Source: Tilletiopsis washingtonensis | Taxonomy: Eukaryota; Basidiomycota; Exobasidiomycetes; Entylomatales | Length of the DNA: 64,000 nt | Direction of reading: 5' to 3' | Assembly (NCBI RefSeq): GCF_003144115.1 | Contig: NW_020312015.1 | Location: forward strand, 111,544-175,543 | In this document: positions 10,554 through 22,308 of the stretch, piece after piece | Layout: each line of letters begins with the position of its first letter | Position numbering within the stretch: the first letter of the stretch is position 1 | The notes under the pieces: model-generated | What the model saw: only the letters and a program-made list of their open reading frames with translations | Told to the model about the DNA's origin: nothing | The model's database searches: none | Program-made: the position numbers and the translations under genes

Positions 10554-12464
10554 ATGCTGGCCCGCCGCGTGCGGCCCGCACCCCGCTCCTCGGTGCCATC
10601 GTCGCCCACGCACGCACTCGGCAGCCAGCACGCTCATGTAGCGGGCGCCGACGAGGAGGTCGAGGTGCTGCCGCCGCACTTTCGTCCCTTTGCCCTGCGT
10701 ACCCCCTCGCACTCCTCTGCGCACTCGCCGCGCACCGCCGACGTCGAGCTGTCGTCCCTCTTCGACGACGCCGGCCCGCCGGCGCGCGGCCGCTCCAGCG
10801 CCGCGCGCCGCTTCTCGCTCGCCTCGGCGCGCCGCTCGCAGAGCCGCAGCGTCGACATGGACCGCGACCGCAGCACGGGCCGCCGCGACCTCGACGAGCT
10901 GCTCTGCTCGTCGTCGAGCGAGGACGAGGACGACGTGGCGGCGGCCGCTGGCTACCACGCCCTCTCCGCCTCGACACTCCGTCTGGCCGAGACTCGTGCG
11001 CACAGCATGAGCCCTCGCACCGCCTTTGCACCGCTCGGCAGCAGCGTTGCCGCGCCGCTGCCCGAGGAGGAGCTGCTCGACGGCCTCGCCACGCCGACGC
11101 CGCTCGCCGGACGGGCGCCGCCGCCGCCGGCGCTGCTCTTTGCCCGGCGGCCCTCGGCGTCGCTCGGCAGTCCTCCGCTGCGGCACTCGCCCACCACTCT
11201 CTCTCGTCGCTCCTCGGCCAGCGGCGCCGCACGCATCCCGCCGCTCTCGCTCGGCACCTCGCGCCGTCACTCTCGCGAGAGCAGCATGGAGCTCAGCGGC
11301 GCCCACTCGCGAGCAGCCAGCGGCAGCAACTCGCAGACCAGCTCGCTGCTGCGTCTCAAGCTCGGCAGTCCGGGCTCGCCGCCGTCGAACCGCCTCTCCG
11401 TGCCAACATCGCCGTCGCAGCTGGCCTCCTCGGCGCCCGTCGACACGCGCAAGCGCAGCAACACGGGCCCGCCGACGCTCTCGCTTCTCCGTCCCTTGAC
11501 GCCGCTCACCAGCCCGACGCTCGTCTCGGCTGCCAGCTTTGCGCCTTCGCCGCAGCCGCACAGCGCACCGCTTGCCGTCTCGGCCCTCTCGCGGCCGCGC
11601 TCGCGCATCGCCTCGGTCGGCGGCACGCAGTCGGCGCCCTGCACGCACAACTCGTCCCCGCAAGCCTCGCCGTCGCCGGCTCCGGCCTCGCCAGCGCGCT
11701 TGCCATCGTCCTTCTCGTCCTTCGCCGGCAGCTCGCAGACGCTGCGCCGCGCCAGTCTGCTGGCGCAGCAGCGGCCGTTCGGTCCACAGGAAGGCGCCAG
11801 CAGCAACACCGCCCCGGCGCCGTCGTCGCCGTCGGTGCCGAGCTCGCCACCTCCGAGCCAGAGCATGTCGAGTACCAGCAGTCCGCCCATCGCCATTCCG
11901 CCGCCGTCGCGGCCGACCGAGTTCCTCGAGGGCCCCTGGCGGGCCTCCTCGACCGAGGCGACTGCCGAAGAGGCCGATGAGGCCGAGGACGACTCGATGC
12001 GTCTTTCGCCGCACGCGTCCACTGTGATCGAGGCACCCACCGCGGCGCCCGGCACCTTTTCCGACCCGGCGCCGGCGTCCTTCTTCTGGTCGCCGTCGCC
12101 GTCGATGTCGTCGGTGTCGGAGGCACGACAGGCTCTGCCACGCATGCTCTCGCTGCCATCGCTCCGGCTGCGCATGGCGCGCTCGACGAGCTCGACGTCG
12201 TCGGCGCTCCAGCCGCGCTCGACGCAGGCACACTCGCTCTCGTACTCGTCGTTCTCGGCGGCATCCAGCGCGCAAAGCACGCCGACGCTGGGCAAACGTC
12301 GCCTCGGCTCGCATCCCGAGCGCTCGCCGTCGTCGAATGACCGTCGCACGGCCGACCAGCCAGAGACGCCCGAGCGCGGCAAGCGTCGTGCCGCCCGTGC
12401 CCGCCGAGCAAGAGCTCCGCCGCTGCCGCGGCGCCGCAGCGTCGACGGTGCTGCCTTGCGCTGA
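10554..12464 (+). CDS. Ser/Pro-rich low-complexity protein, unknown function
   Basis: A single exon of 636 codons starts at the first ATG with a reasonable context (cgccATGc) after a pyrimidine-rich leader; the frame is open further upstream but without another convincing ATG. The protein is dominated by Ser, Pro, Ala and Arg, with many SP/TP and RRxS motifs (RRHSRESS, RKRSNTG, RRASLL) that look like phosphorylation and 14-3-3 sites. An acidic cluster (SSSSEDEDD, about residue 120) and a basic tail (GKRRAARARRARAPP) suggest a regulatory or nuclear protein. No folded domain is recognised. Long antisense frames (for example 9864-12569, minus) accompany it but are explained by codon bias. Confidence 0.6.
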   Translation: MLARRVRPAPRSSVPSSPTHALGSQHAHVAGADEEVEVLPPHFRPFALRTPSHSSAHSPRTADVELSSLFDDAGPPARGRSSAARRFSLASARRSQSRSVDMDRDRSTGRRDLDELLCSSSSEDEDDVAAAAGYHALSASTLRLAETRAHSMSPRTAFAPLGSSVAAPLPEEELLDGLATPTPLAGRAPPPPALLFARRPSASLGSPPLRHSPTTLSRRSSASGAARIPPLSLGTSRRHSRESSMELSGAHSRAASGSNSQTSSLLRLKLGSPGSPPSNRLSVPTSPSQLASSAPVDTRKRSNTGPPTLSLLRPLTPLTSPTLVSAASFAPSPQPHSAPLAVSALSRPRSRIASVGGTQSAPCTHNSSPQASPSPAPASPARLPSSFSSFAGSSQTLRRASLLAQQRPFGPQEGASSNTAPAPSSPSVPSSPPPSQSMSSTSSPPIAIPPPSRPTEFLEGPWRASSTEATAEEADEAEDDSMRLSPHASTVIEAPTAAPGTFSDPAPASFFWSPSPSMSSVSEARQALPRMLSLPSLRLRMARSTSSTSSALQPRSTQAHSLSYSSFSAASSAQSTPTLGKRRLGSHPERSPSSNDRRTADQPETPERGKRRAARARRARAPPLPRRRSVDGAALR

Positions 12465-13065
12465 GCCAAAACACACACTCTCTCTCGTGTCCACGATTCC
12501 GCTTCTCTGTCGCCGACGTCTCCTGCTCTGCTTCCCGTCATACACTGATCCCGTCTGTCGCGCCCTCATGCCGCTCCCAAGTCTCGCCCGTCACGCTACT
12601 CTCCGCACTCCCATCAGCACCGCGTCCAAGCCCATACATTCTCGCGCCTCGAAGCACACACCTACTCATCCATCATTCTCTCTCACAATCTCACATTCGT
12701 GGCAATCGACTCAGTTCTGCACGCTGTCCATTGTGCTGTGTCGTGACGATGATGATGCGTTCGCGGCGACTTTGTGAGCGTAGCGTGGAGGGATGACGAG
12801 GGTGATTGGGGAGATAAGACGGGCGGACGGTAGGCCGAGATCTCACGCGCGCGCAGCCGCCTTCATGCGCCGTCGTGTGCCGGCGGCCGTGCCTTGAGCC
12901 GGGACCGGCGCAGCGCGCCGCGCCGGCCGGGCGGCCATGACCTTTGGGCGCCGTAGTGTGCGCAGCGTTCCTTCTCCCCACCACAACCTCCGCGCCAGGC
13001 CTCACAGGCCTCGCAGCGGGCACAGGCGCCCCTTCAACAGCTCTGCACAGTTGCAGCTGCCGGCC
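12465..13065. other. Intergenic region upstream of PEX22-like gene
   Basis: It begins with a pyrimidine-rich, more AT-balanced 3' flank of the Ser-rich gene (about 12470-12780). It ends with the promoter and leader of the next plus-strand gene. No other feature was seen. Confidence 0.5.
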
Positions 13066-14053
13066 ATGAGCGGCCTGCCCAGCCTGCCGCTGCCGCTGCC
13101 GCTGCCGCCGCTCTCGCGCCGCGCGCGCGCACTGCGCCGCCATCCGTACATCGCCGCCTCGGCTGCGGCCGGCGCACTGCTGGCCGCCGCCACACTCGGA
13201 TGGGCGGCGTGGAGCTGGGTGCAAGAGGGGCGCGAGCGGCGGGAGGATGGGCCAGTGGCGCCTGCGTCGGTGAGCACGCCTCGATGAAGCTACCAGCAAG
13301 CAACGCGAGGCTCGCCGAGTCGCTGACGCTTGGCCTGCGCAGGACAACAACACACCGAGCTCGAGCAGTGCCCGTGCGGCACGGCCCAGCTTGACGCTTG
13401 CGCTGCCCGCCAGCTTCGCACGCACTTCCGCCTCGCTAGCGCATCTGCGTCTCTTCCTCGAGGCACTGGCGCCGGCATTCCAAGTGCATCTGCTGGCGCC
13501 ACCACCACCAGCGCGAGCCGATGGCGCCCCGGCGCCCGACGCTGGCGTCGAGAGTGTCGCACGGCTCGCTGACGAGCTCGCGGGCGTCAGCGGCTACGAC
13601 ACGCGCCGCACGCTCGAGTACGGCACGCACGAGGGCCGCATGGCTCTCGTGCGCGCTATCGCCTGCGACGCCCACGTCGAGCTCTTCGTCTGCGCCGATG
13701 ACGACGCGGCACCTTCGGCAGCGAGCAGCAGCGGTGCGATAGCGACGGACACATACGTGGCGGATCTGGAGCGCCTGCGCAAGTCGTCTGCGCGCATCGT
13801 CCTGCTGCTGCTTCCGCCGCTCGCCTCGCTGCGCGCGCCCGACGGCTGCGCTACGCCGCCGCACATGACGCGCACCCAGGTGGATGCTATCGCCAAGCGC
13901 CTGCGCACCTCACAGACGCGCGGCGCCGCTGTCAAGCTCGTTGACCTGCGCGATGCGGCCGAGGACGATGATGAGGACGATGAGGCACGGAAAGAAGAGC
14001 GCTGGACGGAGGGCGCGCGCCAGGTGGCACTGCTCGCCAGCGGCTGGCGGTAG
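13066..14053 (+). CDS. Probable peroxin-22 (PEX22-like) membrane protein
   Basis: Exons 13066-13269 and 13343-14053 (intron GTGAGC..GCGCAG, phase 0) encode 304 residues. A basic N-terminus (RRARALRRHP) precedes one membrane span (IAASAAAGALLAAATLGWAA, about residues 29-48). A soluble domain follows, with alternating beta-strand-like hydrophobic stretches (RPSLTLALP, VELFVCADD, RIVLLLLPPL). This layout, with the YDTRRTLEYGTHEGRMALVR segment, fits Pex22, the peroxisomal anchor of the Pex4 ubiquitin-conjugating enzyme. The match rests on architecture and weak motifs, so another N-anchored Rossmann-like protein is possible. The C-terminus is acidic (EDDDEDDEARKEE), and the stop codon lies inside a 54-bp tandem duplication. 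Confidence 0.48.
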
Positions 14054-14119
14054 CACGAGCCACGGCGCGCGCGCCAGGTGGCACTGCTCGCCAGCGGCTG
14101 GCGGTAGCACGAGCCACGG
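14012..14119 (+). repeat. Two-copy 54-bp tandem duplication across the PEX22-like stop codon
   Basis: The caggtggcactg motif recurs at 14021 and 14075, an offset of exactly 54 bp. The unit includes the last codons (QVALLASGWR), the TAG stop at 14051-14053 and the next 12 or so bases. The second copy therefore carries a pseudo-C-terminus and a second TAG in the 3' UTR. The copies look identical by eye, so the event is recent. Confidence 0.9.
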
Positions 14120-14301
14120 CGCTCCTCAGACGGGCGCAGCTGTACAGTAGCAACGCTGGATGTAATTGGTTCGTGATGTGATGTGGGTGCAGATGATGAC
14201 GGGGCGGCGCGTACGCCAATGCAGGGGAACGGTTGGGAGCAGAGCATGAGAGGTGGTGGTGTAATGAGAGAGATGGAGAGCGGGTCCGGCGGGGAGCGCA
14301 A

Positions 14302-17300
14302 CTACTGCGAGGAGTCGCTGGATGTGTCCGCTGCGCTGGCCTTCGTCTCGGCCTGCGCCTCGGGCTGCGCAGGGAAGGGCGAGTCGGGCCGCCACATCTC
14401 GAGCTTGTCGTCCTTGTCCCACTGCAGCTTGTCCTCATGCGCCAGGCGCGCCTGTCTGCGCAGCTGCAGCTGCATGCGTGTCGCCTTCTTCCACTGCACC
14501 TCGGGCTGCGCCGGCGGCTTGGCCTCGCTCGTCTGGCCCGGCGCCGTGGGCATGCCGGCAGCCGTGCCGGCGGCGCGCTCGGCCTTGAAGCGCGCCAGCG
14601 CCTCGGGGTTTGAAGCCAGCTCCTCGAGACGCTCCTCGTCGCGCGCATTGAGCGAGTCGATGTTGGGCAGCGAGAGCTCGTTGAAGATGCTCTGCCGCGC
14701 GCGCACCTTGGCCAGGTTCTCGCGGATGTCCGCCTCACTGAGAGATGCACACGGCGAGATGGCCCACTCGACATCCCCTGTGACAAGGCGCGAACAGTTA
14801 GCTCACTGCGCAGGATGCTTTCGCCGAGCGCGACCCACATTGGACAGGTGGCAGCTCGGCACGCGCCCGGCGCGACGGCTCGTCGTCGCTGCGGGCATCG
14901 ACACGCCGGCCGGCCGCAGCAGAGAAGTCGACGGGGCCCTGCACGAGCTGCCCGTCGAGATAGCGGTCGAGCAGCACCTGCAGCTGCACGATGGTGCGCG
15001 GTGCGCTGACGGAAGGCTCGGCGGCGGGAGCGTCAGCGTCTGACGCGCTCTCCTCAGAGGCGGTCTCGGCGCTGGTCTCCTCGGTGGCAGTCTCAGCGCT
15101 CGGCTCCGGCCGGTCGGGCTCGACGAAGACGTCCATCAGGCTCCGAGGCCCCGGCGACGTGTCCAGCGTGATCTTGAGCGGCTCGTCGGGGAAGAAGTCG
15201 GTGGCGGCGTCGAGGATCTCCTCGAGCATCGCGACGCTGAGCCGGAAGGCCTGCTCGGCCATGTCCGTGTCGCCGAAGAGGCGCCGCGCCATGTCCTCGA
15301 GCGGCACGTACTGAAAGCCAAAGATGCTCGACGTCGAGTGATAGGCGAGGAAGATGCCGTCCATGTGGCCGATGCGCGCCTGGAAGTAGTACTTGAGGAA
15401 CGCCGAGCGCACGAGGTCGTACATCTCGCGCTCGAAGCTCTCGTGCGCGCCATCCAGCTGGCGGATGGCGTAGCCGCCGGCCTCGACCCAGTTGGCGCGG
15501 TCCTGCCGCACGGCAGCGACGGCACGCGTCTTGAGGTCGAACGTGCGGCGCGGCAGACGCTCGTCGGAGCAGTCGAGCTGCGAGCGCATCACGAGGTTGC
15601 GTGCGCGGGCGTAGTGGTACGCCTCTGGCCGCGAGCGTTCCTCGGGCGTAAGCTTGTGCGAGTTGACGCGCAGGTGCTTGGCGTACTCCTCCGGCGACTT
15701 GGTGAAGAAGTTCTCGAGCGCCTTGCCGAGCTGCGTGAGGATGTAGTTGCTGTTCTCGGCCTCACCGCTCGCCGACTTGTCCTGGTCGACGGCATAGCGC
15801 GGCGCCTCGCCCTCGGCGCTCGTCTTGCGCAGCCGGATCGACGCCGGCAGCCGCGCGCCGGCGCCAAAGTCGCGCGTCTGGCCCGCAAAGCCCTCGGAGA
15901 AGCCGCTGAAGTCTGGCCGACGCCAGTGCGAGAGGTGGAAGTAGATCTGCGAAAGGGCGCCGGTGAGACTGGACGTGCTGCCGCTGTAGCGGGCACTCTC
16001 GCGCTTCGTAATCTTCGCCAGCTCTGGGTCCGCCGAGGAGGTGACGTAGGGCGGCAGCGAGTCGTAGTCGAAGAGGTCCACGTCGGCGATGTGCCGCAGT
16101 GCCGGGTCGAAATTGTAGATGCCCGTGCGCGGCTCGCGCAGCCAGTGCACACCCGGGTTGAAGAGGACGCGCGAGAGGTTGTGCGCCAGGCGCGGCACCT
16201 GCATCTCGCGCAGCGGCTTGACCGGCTTCACCTCGACCTTGCTGCTCTCCAGCTTGCCGCCGCGCGCCTGCTGCCACTTGAGCGTCACCCACTCTTGTGC
16301 GCTCTGCGTCTCGCGCTCAAGATACTCGACGCGCTGCTTGTCGTCCTTGTCGCGGCGCCAGACCTCGAAATGGTGCGACGGCTCGGCGCTCGAGCGAGGG
16401 CGCACGACACGCAGGGCCTCGATCCATGTGCCCTCGAACAGCTCCGTGGCGGGCTGTTGAGATGCGACGCGCTGCGGACCGAGCGGCAGCCGCGCCGCCA
16501 GGTGCGGCGCTTGACGACCGTCATGCGCCACGCTGGCGACGGTGGAGGGCGTCATCGGCGACATGGCGATGCCTGACGCGCCCTCGGCTGGCGCCAGTGC
16601 GTCTGGGCCCCATGAGCCGCTCGGGCCCGCACTCGCTACGGCGGCAGGCTCGGCCGCGGCTGCCTCAGGGCTATGCTGCGAGACCTCTGGCGGCTTCAGT
16701 GCCGCCAGCGCCTCTTGTGCAGCAGTCTTGCGCGCAAGCGACTTCTCGAGCTTCTTGGCCGCCGCAGTAGCGCGCAGTGCAGCTGCTCGATACTGCACAG
16801 CCTGCTCCTCCAAGACGCGTGTCATGGGAGAGGCAGCAGCGCGCGGTGCTGCCAGGCGTGGCTGCGAGGCGGCGACGCGCGGCTCGCGCGAGGTGGATAG
16901 GCGCGATTCTCGCCGTGCGCGTGCCTCGATTTGGCCCAGAGCCGTCTCTAGCACCGTCCGCGGCTCCTGCGGCTTCTGCGCTTGCTGCGGCTCCTTTGGC
17001 TCCTGCAGCTGCTTGGCGCCTTTGCTGTCGCTTGCGTCCTCAGCGGCGCGCTGCGCCACGGACGCGGCATCTGATGATCCCGTGTCGGCGCCAAAAGCGT
17101 CCTCCACATTCATCGCGTTCTGCGCGGCGAACCGGGCTTGCGACGCGGCAGCCCTACTTGCGCGCTCGGCACGAAGCGCCTCTTCGACGGCAGGAGGGAG
17201 CAGCGGAGCAGCACTTGCGTCCACCGACTCGCCCCTCTCCAGGCGATCCGCTGCATCACGGGCGCGAGAAGCGTGGCCCGCTGCAGCTGCCATCGTGCGC

Positions 17301-19090
17301 TGCAACAACTCCAGACGCAGGGGTTTCGGGTCCCAGCCGAGATTGTTGACGTCCTCGGGCTCAAGGCTGATCGCCTGGTGCAGCACTGCGCGCTTCTTGT
17401 GCACCTTGTCAAAGTCAGCTGCTACCGCGCGCAAGGCCTTGACGGAGTCGGCAACTGCGAATGGAGGGCTTGCCGTGCTGTCGACAACGCCCTCGGTAGC
17501 GGCGAGCTTCTGCGCGGCCTCGAGAGACTGCTTCAGTTCAACTTGCATCTGTGCAACAGCGCTGGCTGCCTCCTTCTGCGAGCGGTATCGCGGCAGCGCG
17601 CGAGTCAGGCGCTCCCGTTCTCGCTCGGCTGTGGGCAGGCCCGACAGCAACTTTTCGCGCCGGATGACTTGGAAGTAGGGGCGCGCGCGAAGCCAGAACT
17701 TGTTGTCGACGATCATATCTGGGTCCTGCAGTTTGAGGGCGATGGCAAGATTGTCTGGCGACAGTCTCGGGTGCGGCAGCTTGAAGTACGGCCTCGCTGC
17801 GGCGGGCACCACGTAGTCGGACTGGGATTCGCAGCATTCTCTCCAGATCTCGTAGGCCTTCTTCGAGTTGAACGCGCTGCCCACGCGCCGCTTCGGTCTT
17901 CGGTTTGGCCGTGCCGCGACGTCGGCGCCGGCATCTGTCCGCGGCGCCCTGCTGCCAGCCCTGTCGTCGCCACGGTTTGCGCTCTTTTGCGCAGACCCGC
18001 CTGGCGCGCTCACAGCGCCGTCCGCCGTGCCACTGGCGTGCTGCGTCGCTGCGCTGTGCGTTTCACGCGAGGACGAGGCGCCGGCGCTGCGCGGCGGCAG
18101 AAAGCGCGAGCTGGACGCGCGCGCCGCCGAGGCGAGCATCGCAAACGGCGCTGCCGGCGAGATGCGGCCGCCCAAGCGTTGCGAGACAGCGGCCGGTGGC
18201 GGCGGCAGCAGCAGAGGCACGGCTTGCCGCCCGGCCAGCGCCTGAGACAGGCGCAGCTCGCTCGCCGCGGCCTCCGCCGCTGCCTCCCGCGCCGCCCACT
18301 GCGCCTTCTCCGCCACGGCGGCCGTCCAGAGGGCGCCCATGTCGTCGCGCAGACGCACAAGAGTGCTCAGAGTGTGTGCGGCATTTGGCGAGCATCGGCT
18401 GGCCGTGGCCAGGCGCGTACACAGCACCAGGAGCTGTTCTTCGAGCGGCACGCCACGCAACTCGGCCAGCCGTTCCGCGGCGGAGCGCTCGGGGAGCGGC
18501 AGAGGCAGCGGCAGCGGCGCGTGCCAGGCCCGCTCGGCCTGGACGCGATGGCACTCGTTGGCGACGATGCGGAAGGCGCGCTTGGCCTCGCGGGCGACAT
18601 GCCGCGCCTGCTCGAGCGAGTCTGTCGGCGCGAGGTCTCCAAGCACGGGGCGAGCCTGCTGGCCAAGCAGTTCGCGGAGCCGCTGGCGCTCGGCGATGCC
18701 CTCAGACCACTGAATGCTGTTGATGCGCCCTTGCGGCGAGGGACTCTGAGAAGCCTTCTGGTCGGAAGCCTCAGGTGCCTCGGACTCCTCAGGTGTCTCG
18801 GAAGCCTCGGCTGCCTCCTGGCCGGCCTGCTGCCACTCGACGAGGCGGAAGACGGCATCGGGGGCAAAGCGGCCGCGGCGGGCGCCGGAGTCGCTGCGCT
18901 GGGCGTCGCGGTAGGAGAGCAGCGCCGCCGCGACGCGGTCGACGGCGCGCTCGCGGCGCTGCGGGCGCGCCAGCGGCGGGCGCGCTCGCGGCGGGCGCGC
19001 AGTTGCGGGCGGCGAGCTGCTCGACGCCCGCGCCGCGGCCGGAACGCTGCTGCGGGCGGCGGCTGCGGCGCGGCGCTGGAGCAGGAACAT
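14302..19090 (-). CDS. PET127: PET127-like mitochondrial RNA-processing protein with giant N-terminal extension
   Basis: Exon 1 is 19090-14839 and exon 2 is 14777-14302; the 61-nt intron (GTGGGT..CACAG, with a GAGCTAAC branch site) joins PPVQ to WDVEWAISP, giving 1575 residues. The ATG at 19090 starts a basic, Ala/Ser/Arg-rich presequence (MFLLQRRAAAAARSS), as expected for mitochondrial import; an earlier in-frame TTG was rejected. The Pet127 domain spans about residues 880-1480, with PRLAHNLSRVLFNPGVH, RTGIYNFDPAL, FHLSHWRRPDFSGF and FDLKTRAVAAV, the latter fitting the PD-(D/E)XK-like core. In yeast Pet127 acts in mitochondrial 5' RNA processing and RNA polymerase stimulation. The first 880 or so residues are Ala/Gln/Arg-rich and mostly low complexity. 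It shares a 240-bp divergent promoter with the ELMO gene. Confidence 0.85.
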
Positions 19091-19330
19091 GCCTGCGGCG
19101 GGCAGCAGCGGCAGCGGCGGCGTGGGGCGCAGAGGTCGGGCTGGGGATGGGAGTGGAGAGCGGAGGGTGCAAGGCGCGCCGCCAGCCAATTCTTGTCAGC
19201 GCGGCGCGCGCACGTGATGCAGGACCGGCGGCAGTGCCGCGGGACTACAGGCGCGCCGTGGGAACGGCTCCTGGCGCGTGCACGGCCGCGACGTCCTTTC
19301 CTCCCGCCCTCATCCCCGCTCCTCCGTCCC

Positions 19331-22308
19331 ATGTCGCGGCCCTCGACTGCCGAGCGCAGCTACCCGCCGCGCTCGATGAGCACAGGCGCCGCCTCGGCGC
19401 ACATGCGCTCGTCCCTTGCTGCTGCGGCGGCACGCCCCTCGCCCGACCGTGCCGGCAGCTCGGGCGACGGCGGCAGCTCGACGCGTGCCGCCGAGGCTCA
19501 GGCGGCCGCAAAGGCGGCCAGCCGCAATGCCGAGACGACGATCAACCGTGTCACGTACAAGGTCAGTCAGCCGTGCGGCGCCAGCGATGCCCTCGGATGC
19601 GACAGGACGCAGCGCACAGGCTGCAGCGGCTTACGCGCTCGCGCCTCGCAGAATTCGACGATCAAGGCGCTCATCGACCCGACACTGCCCGTCGCCGATG
19701 TCATCCGGCAGCTGTGTGCCAATGCGCATCTCGGCGTGCAGGAGCCGCCGGCACTCTTTGCGCTGCGTGATGAGGAGGATGAGGAGCTGGTGGACGATGC
19801 GAACATGGCGCGCAAGATCGCGGCGGGCCGCAACTTTAAGTGAGTGCGCGAGGTGTCTAGCTGCATGGCGAAGCCTGAGCGCTGAGCTCGCTTCTACAGA
19901 CTCGGCTCGTCACCGACAATCGAGGCAGTCGAGATGGTCGAGCGCCTCATGTCGCGCGACGAGCGAGCGCTCAAGCTCTCGACGTACAACCTGCAGCGGC
20001 TCATCCGCGAGTCGCAGTTCCGCAACGAGTTCCTGCGGCGTGGCGGGCTCGACGAGCTGGTGGACATCACTTTGACGCTCAACGGCGGCAACACGCTGGC
20101 GTATGCGCTCACGAGCACGCAGAATCTGATGGAGAGCACAGCGGATGGCTGGGACGGCATCAAGGATGGCTTCGTCGGCAAGGTGAGCCATTCGGTGCGC
20201 TGCTGCAGGTCTGTGTCGTGCTCACACGCTGCGCTCGCAGGTCGTCAACATCTTGGCGACGCAGGAGCGCATCAATGTGTGCCGCCCAGCCACGGCTATT
20301 CTGAAGAAGCTCGTCCTCTCCGGCCCTGCTGAAGCAGACGGCGCCGAGCAGGGGCGCATTATCGGCGACGGCGAGGCGAGCGGATCAGCCGCCGCCGCCA
20401 GGACCGCGCCGCATGCCTACCGCTTCGGCTTTGAGGCGGTGTATCACGAGATTGAGAAGGAGCCGGCGTTCCTCTCGACTCTGCTGCAGCGGCTAGGGAG
20501 TCCGGACACGACGCTGTGTCTGTACAGGTGCGTTGCGGCGTCCGAGGAGGGAGACTGCGCGTGCTGACGCGCCTGCACAGTCTGAGCCTCATCAACACCC
20601 TCCTGAGGCATGTCACCGACAATCTCTTCGACGTGTTCACTGCCGAGCTGGAGCGGCTCGGCGTCTCGAAGGCCGTCGCGGTGAGTGAGACGAATCGACA
20701 TCGCGTGCGCATCACGCTCACCTTTGGCCCTCCAGCGCTTGATGGACTCGACCCGCGGCGAGGAGCTCTCGTCGACGATCATCGAGTACCAGAACAACGT
20801 GATCCGCGTGGCTCATCGCCGGCTGCGCACGCCTGTGACGCCCACGAACCAGCGACATGCTGCTGCGCTGTCATACATCTGGCTGCAAGCGCGCGTCACA
20901 GAGACCGTTGCGACGGAGAAGGACCCGGACGGCAACCACTCGCTGCCGGCCACGCCGGGCAGCGTCGGCGCTCGCTTCAAGTGGCGACGCCTCGGCTTTG
21001 AGAACGAGAACGTTACGAAGGAGTTCACACGCATGGGCTGGCTCGGCCTCGCGTGTTGCGAGGCCTTTGTGCGGTCAGACCCGGACGCCTACGCCAAGGT
21101 AGGCTCGCGTGCCGCGCGTCTCCGCTGCCTCCTGCTGACCCGAGCTCGCCGCTGCAGATCATCCTTGAGCAGATGAACCGACCAGCGGCGCGTCGCTGCC
21201 CGTGGGGCCTCGCTTCGCTCGAGGTCGTCGACATTCTGGCGACGCACTACGACGTCGACTCGGGCTACACGACCTCGACGGCCTTTCTGCCGTTCATCCT
21301 CTTCTTCTCCAAGGTGCACGCGCTCGCGCTGCACTTCTTCCTGCGCATGTGGAGCGAGTCCGGCGCCTCGCGCTCCGACTTTGCGCGCGTCAGCGCCCTG
21401 GTGCGCAGCCAGGTCAAGGAGGCGCTCAAGGACGAGGTGAACAAGACGTGGTTCGACCTCGAGCGCCACTTTGCCGACTCGGAGTACCGCACGGTGCGCG
21501 ACCGGCAGATGCGCGAGCTGGAAGTCGACGACGACTTTGCCAACAAGGCCAGCATCCGCAACCTGCGCGGCCGCCTGTATCGCGAGAGCTACGAGTTCGT
21601 CAGACAGCAGCGCATCCAGTGCCTCCTCGAGGGCGCCTGGTTCCTCACACCGCAATCGTCGGCCGCGCGCGCCGCCGAGCCGGCTCCCAGCGCGGGCGGC
21701 GGAGGTCGAGCCTCGCGTGCCGGCTCTGCGCAGCCGCCGTCGGCTGTGCCAGCAAGCACCAAGCCGTGGCGCTTCTACCGCCTCAGTCCAAACAAGAAGT
21801 ACCTGCACTATTGCGAGGCGACGGAGCGCAGCGCGATCCGCAGCGGCCTCGACGACCTGCCGGAGCGCATCGACCTGGCGCTCGTGGCCGACGTGTCGCT
21901 GCAGCCGCCGGGCGGCAGTGGTGCCGCCATCGCCGCAGCCGCAGCTGCCGCCGGCGTCGCGGCTGGCGCAAACCTGGCGTTCAGCCTGCTGCGGGCGCCC
22001 GACGTGAGCCTGGCGGACCTCGTGGCGCTCAACACGAGCCAGTTCAGCGAGTGGACCGACGGCCTGGGCATGCTGCGCGGCGAGGGAGGCGTCGTGAGCA
22101 CCAAGGAGACGGCCGACTACATCCAGATCCTCACCGACATTGGCATGAAGGTCAAGCTGCTGGACCTGACCGGCGAGCGGGTGAGTGTCCGTGCAGAGGA
22201 GAGGCGTGATCATGCGGCTGACGTGCGCCGGTGCAGATCGAGGTGCCCACGTCGCTGCCGCCGGCGCCGCTGCCCGTGTCGACGGCCTTCTTCTTTGCGG
22301 ACCTCTGA
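19331..22308 (+). CDS. ELMO/CED-12 family protein with PH domain
   Basis: Eight exons: 19331-19561, 19652-19839, 19900-20182, 20241-20527, 20581-20680, 20736-21098, 21158-22180 and 22237-22308 (848 residues, all phases consistent). After a Ser/Ala-rich head, an armadillo-like region (STYNLQRLIRESQFRNEFL) leads to the ELMO domain at about residues 395-560, marked by WRRLGFENENVTKEFTRMGW and LACCEAFVR. A C-terminal PH-like domain begins near KPWRFYRLSPNKKYLHYCEA. ELMO proteins pair with DOCK proteins to activate Rac-type GTPases; in yeast the Lmo1-Dck1 pair acts on Rho5 in stress signalling. A role in polarised growth or stress signalling is inferred. The fifth exon is only 100 nt. Confidence 0.9.

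Noticed and set aside
9864-12569. 901-codon open frame on the minus strand
   Set aside because: It is antisense to the Ser-rich gene; Arg/Gly/Ala composition without any motif is what GC-rich third positions produce on the opposite strand.
14778-14838. Splice donor GTGAGC at the end of the long PET127 exon
   Set aside because: It breaks the frame to the last exon; the GTGGGT donor 26 nt upstream keeps phase and gives WDVEWAISP, which fits the family.
19091-19189. Earlier start for the PET127-like protein
   Set aside because: The extended frame begins at TTG, not ATG; the ATG at 19090 gives a proper mitochondrial presequence.
17138-19843. 901-codon open frame on the plus strand
   Set aside because: Antisense to the PET127-like gene and running through the divergent promoter into the ELMO gene's first exon and intron; no domain and no splice logic.
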